Positions 46,266 to 54,961 of a stretch of 64,000 nt of DNA are shown here, piece after piece (the first letter of the stretch is position 1; each line of letters starts with the position of its first letter). The notes below the pieces were generated by a model, which did no database searches, was not told the origin of the DNA, and saw nothing but the letters and a program-made list of their open reading frames with translations. The stretch is from Pseudomonas sp. TH15 (lineage in GTDB: Bacteria; Pseudomonadota; Gammaproteobacteria; Pseudomonadales; Pseudomonadaceae), in assembly GCF_016651105.1 (NCBI RefSeq), contig NZ_JAEKEL010000001.1, forward strand, positions 1,447,501 through 1,511,500, written 5' to 3'. A program made the translations under genes and the position numbers.

Positions 46266-47120
46266 TTAGCCGCCCAATGGCGTCGGGTGCGGATGCATCA
46301 CCGCACGCTGACGTTCTTCCTCGAGGAATTTCATGATGATCGGCGCCACGGCTTCGGCCCGGGTAATCAGGAACAGATGCCCATCATCGATGATGTGCAA
46401 CTGGGCGTTGGGGATCCGCCAGGCGAGCATGCGCATGTTGATCAGCGGGATCAGCGGATCGTCGTCGCCGGCCAGCACCAGCGTCGGCTGGTGGATCTTG
46501 TGCAGCCAGTGAATGCTGGTCCAGCCGAGGCCGGCAAACAGTTGCCAGTAGTAACCGAGCTTGCCCGCCGAACGCACTTTCGCCGCGTGACTGGCGGCCA
46601 GCGTCGGGTCGCGGCGGAACGAGCCGCCGTAGATCATCGGCGCAATGCGAATCACGTGGGACGGCTGGATGTAGCGCCGGGGGCTGGCCATCATCCACAG
46701 GACTTTCGGCTTGCCGGGCACCATCACCGTACCGGCCGCCGTGGCGGCCAGCACTAGTTTTTTGCAGCGCTCGGGATAGTCGTAGGCGAACTGCTGCGCC
46801 AAGGCGCCGCCCCAGGACACGCCGATCACGTTGACCTGTCCGTAGTCGAGATAGTCGAGCATCCGTGCCGTGAGCTTCGCCAGCCCCGGAAAGCGATACG
46901 GCCGGTTCGGCGTCGACGAGCCGCCGACACCGGGAACGTCGAAAGCGATGACTTCCAGGTCCGGGTCCAGCGCCGCGACGAACGGAAACACCAGCTCAAG
47001 GTTGGCGCCGATGCCGTTGAAAATCAGCAAGGGCGTCAAGTGAGGCTTGCCGGGGCGTACCGCGGTGCGGAGGGTCTGGCCATCCAGGTCGACGGTACGA
47101 AAAATGAACGGTTGCGGCAT
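46266..47120 (-). CDS. phaZ: Intracellular medium-chain PHA depolymerase
   Basis: A 284-residue alpha/beta-hydrolase that releases 3-hydroxyacid monomers from granules. The start at 47120 (MPQPFIFRTVDLDGQTLRTA) gives the typical length; the upstream Met at 47141 is less likely. The nucleophile is S102 in GVSWGG, the catalytic Asp near 221 in LVLAGDDDPLIPL and the His near 248 in IDDGHLFLI. Located between the two polymerase genes, so synthesis and breakdown are co-expressed and carbon can cycle through the polymer. A 150-bp gap carrying a long palindrome separates it from phaC1. Confidence 0.96.
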   Translation of the reverse strand: MPQPFIFRTVDLDGQTLRTAVRPGKPHLTPLLIFNGIGANLELVFPFVAALDPDLEVIAFDVPGVGGSSTPNRPYRFPGLAKLTARMLDYLDYGQVNVIGVSWGGALAQQFAYDYPERCKKLVLAATAAGTVMVPGKPKVLWMMASPRRYIQPSHVIRIAPMIYGGSFRRDPTLAASHAAKVRSAGKLGYYWQLFAGLGWTSIHWLHKIHQPTLVLAGDDDPLIPLINMRMLAWRIPNAQLHIIDDGHLFLITRAEAVAPIIMKFLEEERQRAVMHPHPTPLGG

Positions 47121-47167
47121 GCTTCTGGCCCTGTGGGTCACTTTCTAAAATTCATCCTCGATCCCCT

Positions 47168-47252
47168 GTAGGAGCTGCCGCAGGCTGCGATCTTTTGATT
47201 TTGGTTTAAGAGAATCAAGATCAAAAGATCGCAGCCTGCGGCAGCTCCTACA
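47168..47252. repeat. Long palindrome of the GTAGGAGCTGCCGCAGGCTG family
   Basis: GTAGGAGCTGCCGCAGGCTG returns as CAGCCTGCGGCAGCTCCTAC, with inner arms GCGATCTTTTGAT/ATCAAAAGATCGC, giving one nearly perfect hairpin of over 30 bp between phaC1 and phaZ. It resembles the element after opgH. In the mRNA it could reduce phaZ expression relative to phaC1. Confidence 0.88.
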
Positions 47253-47271
47253 GTGGCGCGAGGTGTGTCAG

Positions 47272-48951
47272 TTACCGCTCATGTACGTAAGTGCCCGGCG
47301 CAGCTTCGCCGGCGGTGTAGGTTTTGTTGCCCAGTGTGGTCGGGGATTTCTTCAATTTGCCCGAGCGCTGAGCCTGCCACGCCTGCCAGTGCAGCCACCA
47401 GGAATCGGTGTGCTTGGTGGAGTTCTCTTGCCAGTCCTCGGCTTTCACCGGCATATCGATGCTGGTCATGTAGCGCGATTTCGGGTTGCCCGGCGGGTTC
47501 AGGATGCTCTGGATGTGGCCGCTGCTGGACAGCACGAATTCAACATTGCCGCCGAACAGTTGCGCCGACTTGTAGCAAGACTTCCACGGCGTGATGTGGT
47601 CGTTGGTGCCGGCCAGGGAAAAGATGTCGGCCGTGACTTGCTTGAGGTCGATCGGCGTGCCGCACACTTCCAGTGCGTTGGGGCGGATCAGTGGATTACT
47701 TTTGAACATCTCGATCAGGTCACCGTGGAACGCGGCCGGCAACCGTGTGGTGTCGTTGTTCCAGAACAGGATGTCGAATACCGGCGGCTCGTTGCCCAAC
47801 AGGTAGTTGTTGACCCAGTAATTCCAGATCAGGTCGTTGGGGCGCATCCAGGCGAAGACTTTCGCCATGTCGCGGCCTTCCAGCACACCGGCCTGGTAGG
47901 AATGGCGCTTGGCGGCTTCGAGGGTCTGTTCGTCGACGAACAGGGCCACGTCGCTGTCCAGGGTGGTATCCAGCACGCTCACCAGCAAGGTCAGGGCGTT
48001 GACCTTCTTCTCGCCGATCGCCGCGTAGTGGCCCAGCAGGGCGGTGCAGGTGATGCCGCCGGAGCAGGCGCCGAGCATGTTCACGTCTTTGCTGCCGGTG
48101 ATCGCGGTGACCACATCGACCGCTTCCTTGAGCGCTTCGATATAAGTCGAAAGGCCCCACTCGCGCTGTTCCTTGGTCGGGTTGCGCCAGCTGACAATGA
48201 ACGTCTGCACGTTGTTGCGCAGGCAGAAGCGCGCCAGGCTCTTGTCCGGGCTCAGGTCGAATACGTAGAACTTGTTGATCTGCGGCGGCACCACCAGCAG
48301 TGGGCGCTCGTACACCTGTTCGGTGCTCGGCCGGTACTGGATCAGCTCCAGCACGTCGTTGCGAAACACCACCGCGCCTTCGGTCACGCCAAGCGACTTG
48401 CCGACTTCGAACGCACCCATGTTGACCTGGCTCGGCATGCCGCCGTTATGGACGATGTCCTTGGCCAGGTGGGAGAGGCCGTCGAGCAGGCTCTTGCCGC
48501 CGGTTTCGAAGAAGCGTTTGACCGCCGCAGGGTTGGCCGCACTGTTGGTCGGGGCCATGGCTTCGGTCATGAGGTTGATCACGAAATGACCGCGAGCGAC
48601 GTCTTTGGGCGACAGGCTGCTGTCGTCGATCCAGGCATGGAGTTCTTTGCGCCACGCCAGGTAAGTTTGCAAATAACGTTTATAGAGCGGGTTCTGGCTC
48701 CAGGCCGGATCGGCAAAGCGACGGTCTTCGCCTGGCGGTTGCAGCTCGGATTTACCGAACAACACATTCTTGAGTTCGAGACTGAAATGAGCGACATGCT
48801 TGACACTGTGAATCGGTTGTTTGATGGCCTGCCTGAGCACCATTCGAGCAGAAGCCAGTAGATCCTTTCCACGCAGCCCAACAACTGGATTAAGCCCCAG
48901 GGTGTTTTCCGAGGCTTGATACTTCAGGTCATCGTTGTTCTTGTTACTCAT
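47272..48951 (-). CDS. phaC1: Class II poly(3-hydroxyalkanoate) polymerase 1
   Basis: A 559-residue PHA synthase, first gene of the pha operon. The nucleophile is C296 in GACSGG; the catalytic Asp lies near DILFWNNDTTRLPAAFH or AGTNDHITPW and the His in SSSGHIQSILNPPGNPKSR. The N-terminal region carries LGLNPVVGLRGKDLLASARMVLRQAIKQPIHSVKHV. It is similar to PhaC2 over its whole length, consistent with an old duplication around phaZ. A sigma-54-like promoter is found about 130 bp upstream, and a 265-bp inverted-repeat element begins about 45 bp beyond that. Confidence 0.97.
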   Translation of the reverse strand: MSNKNNDDLKYQASENTLGLNPVVGLRGKDLLASARMVLRQAIKQPIHSVKHVAHFSLELKNVLFGKSELQPPGEDRRFADPAWSQNPLYKRYLQTYLAWRKELHAWIDDSSLSPKDVARGHFVINLMTEAMAPTNSAANPAAVKRFFETGGKSLLDGLSHLAKDIVHNGGMPSQVNMGAFEVGKSLGVTEGAVVFRNDVLELIQYRPSTEQVYERPLLVVPPQINKFYVFDLSPDKSLARFCLRNNVQTFIVSWRNPTKEQREWGLSTYIEALKEAVDVVTAITGSKDVNMLGACSGGITCTALLGHYAAIGEKKVNALTLLVSVLDTTLDSDVALFVDEQTLEAAKRHSYQAGVLEGRDMAKVFAWMRPNDLIWNYWVNNYLLGNEPPVFDILFWNNDTTRLPAAFHGDLIEMFKSNPLIRPNALEVCGTPIDLKQVTADIFSLAGTNDHITPWKSCYKSAQLFGGNVEFVLSSSGHIQSILNPPGNPKSRYMTSIDMPVKAEDWQENSTKHTDSWWLHWQAWQAQRSGKLKKSPTTLGNKTYTAGEAAPGTYVHER

Positions 48952-49077
48952 CTACGACGCTCCATTGTCCTGAGACGAGTACCTGAGCTCAGCCGTGTAG
49001 TCACACAACCAATACCAGGTACTGCTGCTCGGGTGACCGTTAATTCTGCATCGCTGCTTTTTTAGTACAACGAGCAC

Positions 49078-49093
49078 TGCAGGGAACTTGCCA
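49078..49093 (-). promoter_or_regulatory. Sigma-54-like promoter of phaC1
   Basis: On the minus strand TGGCAAG-TTCC-CTGCA has GG and GC exactly ten bases apart, close to the -24/-12 consensus. It predicts a transcript start near 49066 and a leader of about 115 bases. RpoN involvement in PHA synthesis has been reported in P. aeruginosa; use of this site is inference. Confidence 0.6.
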
Positions 49094-49137
49094 GCTCCAT
49101 TGGTTACCCGAGTTTAATTTTTTTCGCAAGCAGGCTG

Positions 49138-49402
49138 GGGCCTGTCATCCATTATTTCCTGCGCCGCGCCGGGTCTGCTGTGCCGCAGGGCAAGGCGCGA
49201 GGAGCGTAGTTTGGTCATTCCAAATAAGCTCCGAGCAACGCAGCCCTGCGGCACAGCAGGCCCGGCCCTCCGGGTTGTGCCTGAAAGCGGGCCAGGCTGC
49301 GTTGCAAGCCTTGGAAAGGGAACAGCCATTCCCAGCGGCCTGCGCCTTGCCTGGCCCGCTTTCAGGCGACAACGCGCGCAGGAAATAATGGATGACAGGC
49401 CC
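49138..49402. mobile_element. 265-bp three-armed inverted-repeat element (MITE-like)
   Basis: The ends are perfect 27-bp inverted repeats (49138-49164 and 49376-49402; GGGCCTGTCATCCATTATTT at the left tip). Inside, 49168-49190 pairs with 49244-49266 (23 bp, one wobble), enclosing the sub-hairpin TTTGG-TCATT-CCAAA, and 49279-49297 pairs perfectly with 49349-49367 (19 bp). The result is a cloverleaf-like cruciform. No ORF of a transposase is present and no target duplication is obvious. It fills most of the 525-bp gap between phaC1 and the DUF971 gene. A non-autonomous element or a structured RNA are both possible. Confidence 0.75.
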
Positions 49403-49476
49403 AATCCTCAGCCTGACGGCAGAGCATTCAAACAGATGAAATTAGAAAATGCCCTCTAAAGAGCAAGAAGCCTGAT

Positions 49477-49857
49477 CTAGAGCATTAGCTTGACGATGGA
49501 CTGGCTTGGATCGCGGGTTTTGCCGGCGGCTTTGAGCTCGGCAAGATAATCGTTCCAGAGGTCCTCTTGGCGCACGCCCAACTGGTAGAGATATTCCCAA
49601 GTGAACAGGCCGCTGTCGTGGCCGTCATCGAAGGTCAATTTCAGTGCGTACTGACCGGCCGGTTCTACCTTGGAAAGACCTACGCCGATCTTGCCAAATT
49701 GCAGGATAGGTTTGCCGTGGCCCTGGACCTCGGCGGAAGGAGAGTGCACGCGAAGGAACTCGGCGGGCAGGTGATATTCCTCGCCGGACGCGTATTTCAG
49801 CGACAGGGTTTTCGAGGCTTTGTGCAGTTTGATGTCGGTGGGGAGTTGGGTCGTCAT
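49477..49857 (-). CDS. DUF971 family protein (gamma-butyrobetaine hydroxylase-like N-terminal domain)
   Basis: A 126-residue protein. The start at 49857 (MTTQLPTDIKLHKASKTLSLKYA) matches the family; the frame continues to 50037 through a palindrome and is rejected. The DUF971 pattern is clear: GEEYHLPAEFLRVHSPSAEVQGHG, VEPAGQYALKLTFDDGHDSGLFTWEYLYQLG. Family members relate to the N-terminal domain of gamma-butyrobetaine hydroxylase and are linked by some to iron-sulphur metabolism. The function here is unknown. It lies downstream of hslU on the same strand, separated by a paired palindrome. Confidence 0.88.
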   Translation of the reverse strand: MTTQLPTDIKLHKASKTLSLKYASGEEYHLPAEFLRVHSPSAEVQGHGKPILQFGKIGVGLSKVEPAGQYALKLTFDDGHDSGLFTWEYLYQLGVRQEDLWNDYLAELKAAGKTRDPSQSIVKLML

Positions 49858-49905
49858 GGGGCCGGTCGTCCGTCTTGATGAAGGCCCTGTGTCGGCGGGT
49901 GATCC

Positions 49906-50038
49906 TGTGGCGAGGGAGCTTGCTCCCGCTCGGCTGCGCAGCAGTCGTAAATCCGGCGAATGCGGTCTTGCTGATAAATCGCGTTCGCCGATTTTGGGGC
50001 CGCTTCGCGACCCAGCGGGAGCAAGCTCCCTCGCCACA
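49906..50038. repeat. Paired palindrome of the TGTGGCGAGGGAGCTTGCTC family
   Basis: TGTGGCGAGGGAGCTTGCTC and its exact inverse GAGCAAGCTCCCTCGCCACA enclose inner inverted segments (CGGCTGCGCAGCAG and GGGGCCGCTTCGCGACC). It lies between hslU and the DUF971 gene. Confidence 0.85.
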
Positions 50039-50063
50039 GAAGCCCGCTCACACAGTAGGTGAC

Positions 50064-51404
50064 CTACAGGATATAACGGGACAGGTCTTCGTTCTGTGCC
50101 AATTCGCCGAGGTGGCTGTTGACGTACTCGGCGTCGATCAGGATCACCTTGTCGTCGTGGGCGCTGGCCAGATCACCGGCGCTGAACGACACCTCTTCCA
50201 GCAGACGCTCAAGCAGCGTGTGCAGGCGGCGGGCACCGATGTTCTCGGTCTTCTCGTTGACCTGCCAGGCGATCTCGGCGATGCGCTTGATCCCGTCCGG
50301 CTGGAACTCGATGGTCAGGCCTTCGGTTTTCAGCAGGGCGCAGTATTGCTCGGTCAGCGACGCGTGCGGCTCGCTGAGAATGCGCTCGAAGTCTTCCGGG
50401 GTCAGCGCTTTCAGCTCGACGCGAATCGGCAGGCGACCTTGCAACTCAGGCACCAGATCGCTCGGCTTGCTCAGGTGGAACGCACCGGAAGCGATGAACA
50501 GGATGTGGTCGGTCTTGACCATGCCCAGTTTGGTGTTGACGGTGCAGCCTTCGATCAGTGGCAGCAAGTCACGCTGCACGCCTTCGCGAGACACGTCGAT
50601 GCCGCCGGAATTGCCGCGCTTGGCGACCTTGTCGATTTCGTCGATGAACACGATACCGTGCTGCTCGACCGCTTCCAGCGCCTTGGCCTTCAACTCTTCA
50701 TCGTTGACCAGGCGACCGGCTTCTTCGTCACGCACCAGTTTCAGCGCTTCCTTGACCTTGAGCTTGCGGCTTTTCTTTTTGCCCTTGCCCATGTTGGCGA
50801 ACAGGCTCTGCAACTGGTTGGTCATTTCTTCCATGCCCGGTGGCGCAGAGATATCGACGCCGGCCACTTCGGCGACTTCGATTTCGATCTCTTTGTCATC
50901 CAGCTGGCCTTCACGCAGACGCTTGCGGAACAGCTGGCGGGTGTTGGAATCAGCCGAAGGTGCGGCGTCGTCGTTGTGGAAACCCATGCGTGCCGGCGGC
51001 AGCAGGGCGTCGAGGATGCGCTCTTCAGCGGCGTCTTCGGCGCGGTGGCGAACCTTGGTCATTTCCTGTTCGCGCAGCAGCTTGATGGCGGCGTCGGCGA
51101 GGTCACGAATGATCGATTCAACATCGCGACCGACATAGCCGACTTCGGTGAACTTGGTCGCTTCGACCTTGATGAACGGCGCGTTGGCCAGTTTGGCCAG
51201 GCGACGGGCGATCTCGGTTTTACCGACACCGGTCGGGCCGATCATCAGGATGTTCTTTGGCGTTACTTCAACGCGCAGCTCTTCCGGCAGTTGCATCCGG
51301 CGCCAGCGGTTACGCAGCGCGATGGCGACGGCGCGCTTGGCATCGTCCTGGCCGATGATATGGCGATTGAGTTCGTGGACGATTTCACGGGGAGTCATGG
51401 ACAT
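50064..51404 (-). CDS. hslU: HslU, ATPase subunit of the HslUV (ClpYQ) protease
   Basis: A 446-residue AAA+ unfoldase that feeds substrates to HslV. Walker [10 protein letters not shown] is at 56-64, Walker B LVDEIDK-type [17 protein letters not shown] near 255, the pore loop GYVGRD near 91-96 and sensor 2 [18 protein letters not shown] near 393-410. The inserted I-domain (about 110-240) contains [23 protein letters not shown]. The C-terminal EDLSRYIL is the tail that docks into HslV and activates it. It lies 54 bases after hslV. Confidence 0.98.
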   Translation of the reverse strand: MSMTPREIVHELNRHIIGQDDAKRAVAIALRNRWRRMQLPEELRVEVTPKNILMIGPTGVGKTEIARRLAKLANAPFIKVEATKFTEVGYVGRDVESIIRDLADAAIKLLREQEMTKVRHRAEDAAEERILDALLPPARMGFHNDDAAPSADSNTRQLFRKRLREGQLDDKEIEIEVAEVAGVDISAPPGMEEMTNQLQSLFANMGKGKKKSRKLKVKEALKLVRDEEAGRLVNDEELKAKALEAVEQHGIVFIDEIDKVAKRGNSGGIDVSREGVQRDLLPLIEGCTVNTKLGMVKTDHILFIASGAFHLSKPSDLVPELQGRLPIRVELKALTPEDFERILSEPHASLTEQYCALLKTEGLTIEFQPDGIKRIAEIAWQVNEKTENIGARRLHTLLERLLEEVSFSAGDLASAHDDKVILIDAEYVNSHLGELAQNEDLSRYIL

Positions 51405-51458
51405 AGTAATTGGCGGTCCTCTAGCAAAAGCGAGCCGTGGCGCTAGGCCGAAACAGGC

Positions 51459-51989
51459 TTACTCGGCGAGGTCCTGCTCCTCAATGGTGAAGGTGTGGTT
51501 GGTGAATACACAGATGTCGCCGGCGATGCCGAGCGCGGTTTCGACGATTTCCCGGGCCGACAAATCGGTTTTCTTCAGCAGGGCACTCGCGGCGGCCTGG
51601 GCGTAACCGCCACCGGAACCCATGGCGATCAGGCCTTCTTCGGGTTCAACGACGTCACCGTTGCCGGTGATGATCAGCGAGGCGTCTTTGTTGGCGACGG
51701 CGAGCATGGCTTCGAGGCGGCTGAGGGAACGGTCGGTGCGCCATTCTTTGGCGAGTTCGACGGCGGCGCGAACCAGGTGACCCTGATGTTTCTCGAGCTG
51801 GCCTTCAAAACGCTCGAACAGGGTGAAGGCGTCAGCGGTAGCCCCGGCAAAACCGGCGATGACCTGACCGTGGTACAGGCGGCGAACTTTCTTCGCGTTG
51901 CCTTTCATCACGGTATTGCCGAGAGAAACCTGGCCGTCGCCGCCCATGACGACTTTGCCGTGGCGGCGAACTGAAACGATGGTGGTCAA
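51459..51989 (-). CDS. hslV: HslV, proteolytic subunit of the HslUV protease
   Basis: A 176-residue proteasome-like peptidase. Removal of Met exposes the N-terminal nucleophile Thr ([20 protein letters not shown]); the catalytic Lys lies near residue 34 in [26 protein letters not shown] is conserved. It forms a dodecamer capped by HslU hexamers and degrades misfolded or regulatory proteins, typically under heat-shock control. The first gene of the hslVU pair, with an SPOR-domain gene 288 bp upstream on the same strand. Confidence 0.98.
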   Translation of the reverse strand: MTTIVSVRRHGKVVMGGDGQVSLGNTVMKGNAKKVRRLYHGQVIAGFAGATADAFTLFERFEGQLEKHQGHLVRAAVELAKEWRTDRSLSRLEAMLAVANKDASLIITGNGDVVEPEEGLIAMGSGGGYAQAAASALLKKTDLSAREIVETALGIAGDICVFTNHTFTIEEQDLAE

Positions 51990-52099
51990 GGGAGAGTCTC
52001 CACGCAGCGGGGCGAAAATGCCTTATGCAAACTCATATGGGGGTGGTGGAGCGTTTTTCAACCGCAGAGGGCGCAGAGGGACGAACGGCGAATGATGAC

Positions 52100-52232
52100 T
52101 GTGGCGAGGGGATTTATCCCCGTTCGGCTGCGAAGCAGTCGCTATTCCAGCATCCACTGGGTGCCTGATGCACCGTAATTGCTGGTTTTAGGGCCGCTTC
52201 GCGACCCAGCGGGGATAAATCCCCTCACCACA
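52100..52232. repeat. Paired palindrome of the TGTGGCGAGGGGATTTATCC family
   Basis: TGTGGCGAGGGGATTTATCC and the inverse GGATAAATCCCCTCACCACA flank inner segments CGGCTGCGAAGCAG and GGGCCGCTTCGCGACCC. It occupies half of the 288-bp gap between the SPOR gene and hslV; the rest (51990-52099) should hold the hslV promoter. Confidence 0.85.
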
Positions 52233-52277
52233 GGGATTTGTGGGCAACCTCAGGAAGAGGTGCCCACCATCGGTGGA

Positions 52278-52985
52278 TCAGCGGCTCTGGCGTTGTTGTA
52301 ACAACAGATTGCTGAACCCGCTGCCAGCCAGTTGTTTCTGGGCAGTGGTCAGTTGTTCACGGTTGCTGAACGGCCCGACCAAAACCCGATACCAGGTTTC
52401 GTCCTTCACCGTGCCAGATTCAACCGCCACTGCCTGACCGAGCAAGATGATCTGCGCGCGAACCTTGTCCGCATCAGCCTCTTTGCGGAACGAACCGGCC
52501 TGCAAGAAGAACTTGGTCACTGGCGCCGCTTTGGAAACCGGTGGCGCTGGTGGCGGGGTAATTCCGGACAGCGCAGCCTGTGCCCGCGCGGTGTCGATCT
52601 TCGCCGCTTGTTCTGGCGTGACCGGCGTGGTCGGCACCGTCGGCACTTGTGGTGTCGGCAGGGTTTTCTCCGGCACCGCGTCCGGCGGCACGATCACTTC
52701 CGATTCCGGCAGCAAGGTATAGAAGTCGTACTTCGGCTTCACCGGTTGCGTCGGGCTCGGCGGAGTCTTGTTGGCCTCGGCGATCTTGGTGGCTTTCTGC
52801 TGCTCGATCTTCTCGCGCTTGACGCTTTCGCTGCCCTTGCCAGGCTCCAGTTTCATCAGAAACACGATAAACGCGCCGACGGTCAGGCCGATGGCCATCC
52901 ACAGCCAGCCCGGGATCGGTTTCTTTGCAGGAGCGGTGTAACGACTGGCGCCACGCTTGGGTGCAGGTTTTTTCTTGGCAGCCAA
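52278..52985 (-). CDS. SPOR-domain membrane protein
   Basis: A 235-residue bitopic protein. A basic N-terminus (MAAKKKPAPKRGASRYTAPAKK) precedes one helix (GWLWMAIGLTVGAFIVFLMK, about residues 24-43), a Pro/Glu-rich periplasmic linker and a C-terminal SPOR domain (about 155-232: KFFLQAGSFRKEADADKVRAQIILLGQAVAVES... WYRVLVGPFSNREQLTTAQKQLA). SPOR domains bind glycan strands stripped of stem peptides at the division site, as in FtsN, which this resembles in layout. It starts one base after the argS stop, so the two are co-transcribed, an arrangement common in pseudomonads. Confidence 0.92.
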   Translation of the reverse strand: MAAKKKPAPKRGASRYTAPAKKPIPGWLWMAIGLTVGAFIVFLMKLEPGKGSESVKREKIEQQKATKIAEANKTPPSPTQPVKPKYDFYTLLPESEVIVPPDAVPEKTLPTPQVPTVPTTPVTPEQAAKIDTARAQAALSGITPPPAPPVSKAAPVTKFFLQAGSFRKEADADKVRAQIILLGQAVAVESGTVKDETWYRVLVGPFSNREQLTTAQKQLAGSGFSNLLLQQRQSR

Positions 52986-52986
52986 C

Positions 52987-54723
52987 TTACATACGCTCCA
53001 GAGTTTCCAGACCCAAGAGTTCCAGGCCTTGCTTGAGTGTGCGACCGGTCAGCGCGGCGAGGCGCAGACGGCTCTGCATTTGCACCGGGGTATCGGCGCT
53101 GAGGATCGGGCAGTTCTCGTAGAAGCTGGAGAACAGGCCGGCGACATCGTACAGGTAGGTGCACAGAATGTGCGGCGTCCCTTTGTCGGAAACGTTGTTC
53201 AGCACTTCGCCGAACTGCGCCAGTTTGGCCGCCAGTTCATGTTCGTGCAGTGCTTCGAGAACGATCTGGCCTTCGACTTCGCTGAAGTCCTTGCCGAGCT
53301 TGCGGAACACGCCGGCCACGCGGGTGTAGGCGTACAGCAGGTACGGCGCGGTGTTGCCTTCGAAGTTCAGCATCAGGTCGAAGTTGAAGCTGTAGTCGCT
53401 GGTGCGGTGCTTGGACAGGTCGGCGTATTTCACTGCGCCAATGCCCACGACCTTGGCGATGTTACGCAACTCGTCTTCGGCCAGTTCCGGGTTCTTCTCT
53501 TTCACCAGGGTGTAGGCGCGGTCCTTGGCTTCGGTCAGCAGATCGACCAGCTTCACGGTGCCGCCATCACGGGTCTTGAACGGACGGCCATCGGCGCCGT
53601 TCATGGTGCCGAAGCCCATGTGTTCCATGTCCATCGGGTGCGTCACGAAACCGGCGAGGCGCGCGACCTGGAACACCTGCTGGAAGTGCAGGGCCTGACG
53701 CTGGTCGACGAAGTACAACGCACGATCAGCCTTCAGTTTGCCGCTGCGATAACGCACGGCTGCCAGGTCGGTGGTGGCGTAGAGGTAGCCGCCGTCAGCC
53801 TTGACGATGATCACCGGCAGCGGGTCGCCGTCGGCGTTCTTGAATTCGTCGAGGAACACGCACTGGGCGCCGTTGCTCTCGACCAGCAGGCCGGCAGCCT
53901 TGAGGTCGTTGACCACGTTGATCAGGTCGTCGTTGTAGGCGCTTTCGCCCATTACGTCGGCCATGGTCAGTTTGACGTTCAGTTGTTCGTAGATCGCCTG
54001 GCAGTGGGACAACGAGATATCGCGGAAGCGCGACCAGAGCGCCAGGCACTCGGCGTCGCCGGCCTGCAATTTCACCACCAGACCACGGGCGCGATCAGCA
54101 AACTCTTCGGATTCGTCGAAGCGTTGCTTGGCCGCACGGTAGAAGTTTTCCAGGTCCGACAGCTCGTCGCTGGTGATCGGGTTCTCTTGCAGGTACGCCA
54201 TCAGCATGCCGAACTGGGTGCCCCAGTCGCCGACGTGGTTCTGACGGATCACGGTGTCGCCGAGGAACTCCAGCACCCGCGCCACGCCGTCGCCGATGAT
54301 GGTCGAGCGCAAGTGGCCGACGTGCATCTCTTTGGCCAGGTTTGGCGCCGACAGGTCAACCACGGTGCGCTGCACCGGGCCGGCCTTGCGCACGCCGACG
54401 TTCTTGTCAGCCAGCGCCGCGTCGAGGCGCGCGGCCAAGGCCTGGGTGTTCTGGAAGAAATTCAGGAAGCCCGGGCCGGCGATTTCGGTCTTGGTGACGT
54501 TTTCGTCAGCCGGCAGCGCGGCGATGATTTTTTCTGCCAGGTCGCGCGGCTTCATGCCCGCCGGTTTGGCCAACATCATCGCGATGTTGCTGGCGAAGTC
54601 GCCGTTCTTCTTGTCGCGGGAGTTTTCCACCTGGATCGCCGGCGACAGGCCTTCAGGCAACACACCTTCGTTGACGAGTTGGGTGATGGCTTGTTGGATC
54701 AGCAGGCGAATGGTGTCTTTCAT
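52987..54723 (-). CDS. argS: Arginyl-tRNA synthetase
   Basis: A 578-residue class I synthetase. The start at 54723 ([20 protein letters not shown]) gives the family length; an upstream Met at 54744 is less likely. The HIGH-type motif HVGH is at 134-137 within [21 protein letters not shown]. Ahead of it is the ArgS-specific N-terminal Add-1 domain (about 1-105), and the C-terminal DALR domain ends [15 protein letters not shown], where the helical anticodon-binding region is. The KMSKS lysine is replaced, as in most ArgS proteins. It is followed by the SPOR gene one base later. Confidence 0.97.
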   Translation of the reverse strand: MKDTIRLLIQQAITQLVNEGVLPEGLSPAIQVENSRDKKNGDFASNIAMMLAKPAGMKPRDLAEKIIAALPADENVTKTEIAGPGFLNFFQNTQALAARLDAALADKNVGVRKAGPVQRTVVDLSAPNLAKEMHVGHLRSTIIGDGVARVLEFLGDTVIRQNHVGDWGTQFGMLMAYLQENPITSDELSDLENFYRAAKQRFDESEEFADRARGLVVKLQAGDAECLALWSRFRDISLSHCQAIYEQLNVKLTMADVMGESAYNDDLINVVNDLKAAGLLVESNGAQCVFLDEFKNADGDPLPVIIVKADGGYLYATTDLAAVRYRSGKLKADRALYFVDQRQALHFQQVFQVARLAGFVTHPMDMEHMGFGTMNGADGRPFKTRDGGTVKLVDLLTEAKDRAYTLVKEKNPELAEDELRNIAKVVGIGAVKYADLSKHRTSDYSFNFDLMLNFEGNTAPYLLYAYTRVAGVFRKLGKDFSEVEGQIVLEALHEHELAAKLAQFGEVLNNVSDKGTPHILCTYLYDVAGLFSSFYENCPILSADTPVQMQSRLRLAALTGRTLKQGLELLGLETLERM

Positions 54724-54856
54724 GGTGTTCTCTTTCGACCGCAAGCGCGGCGGCGCTTCGATGCGCTAGTGGAAAAACTGGGCATTATCCGTGGCCCAAG
54801 CGTGCTTGCCAACTATAGCGGGCAGGTTATGGATATGTGGTGACAAATCCACCGCC

Positions 54857-54948
54857 ATCGCGAGCAAGCTCGCTCCCACAGTGGATCAGCGGTGTTCATG
54901 CATTGTTGGCCCACCACACCCTCCTATGGGAGCGAGCTTGCTCGCGAT
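54857..54948. repeat. REP-type palindrome pair (GAGCGAGCTTGCTCG variant)
   Basis: ATCGCGAGCAAGCTCGCTCC and its exact inverse flank a 45-base spacer between priA and argS, both read from the minus strand. Confidence 0.85.
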
Positions 54949-54961
54949 AGCGATCGATCAA

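Noticed and set aside
49404..49476. Target-site duplication flanking the cruciform element
   Set aside because: CAGGCTG at the left and CAGCCTG at the right are not identical direct copies and are not adjacent to both ends.
49875..51446. 523-residue plus-strand frame over hslU
   Set aside because: Antisense shadow of hslU that also runs through a paired palindrome.
52957..54843. 628-residue plus-strand frame over argS
   Set aside because: Shadow frame; argS is complete on the other strand.
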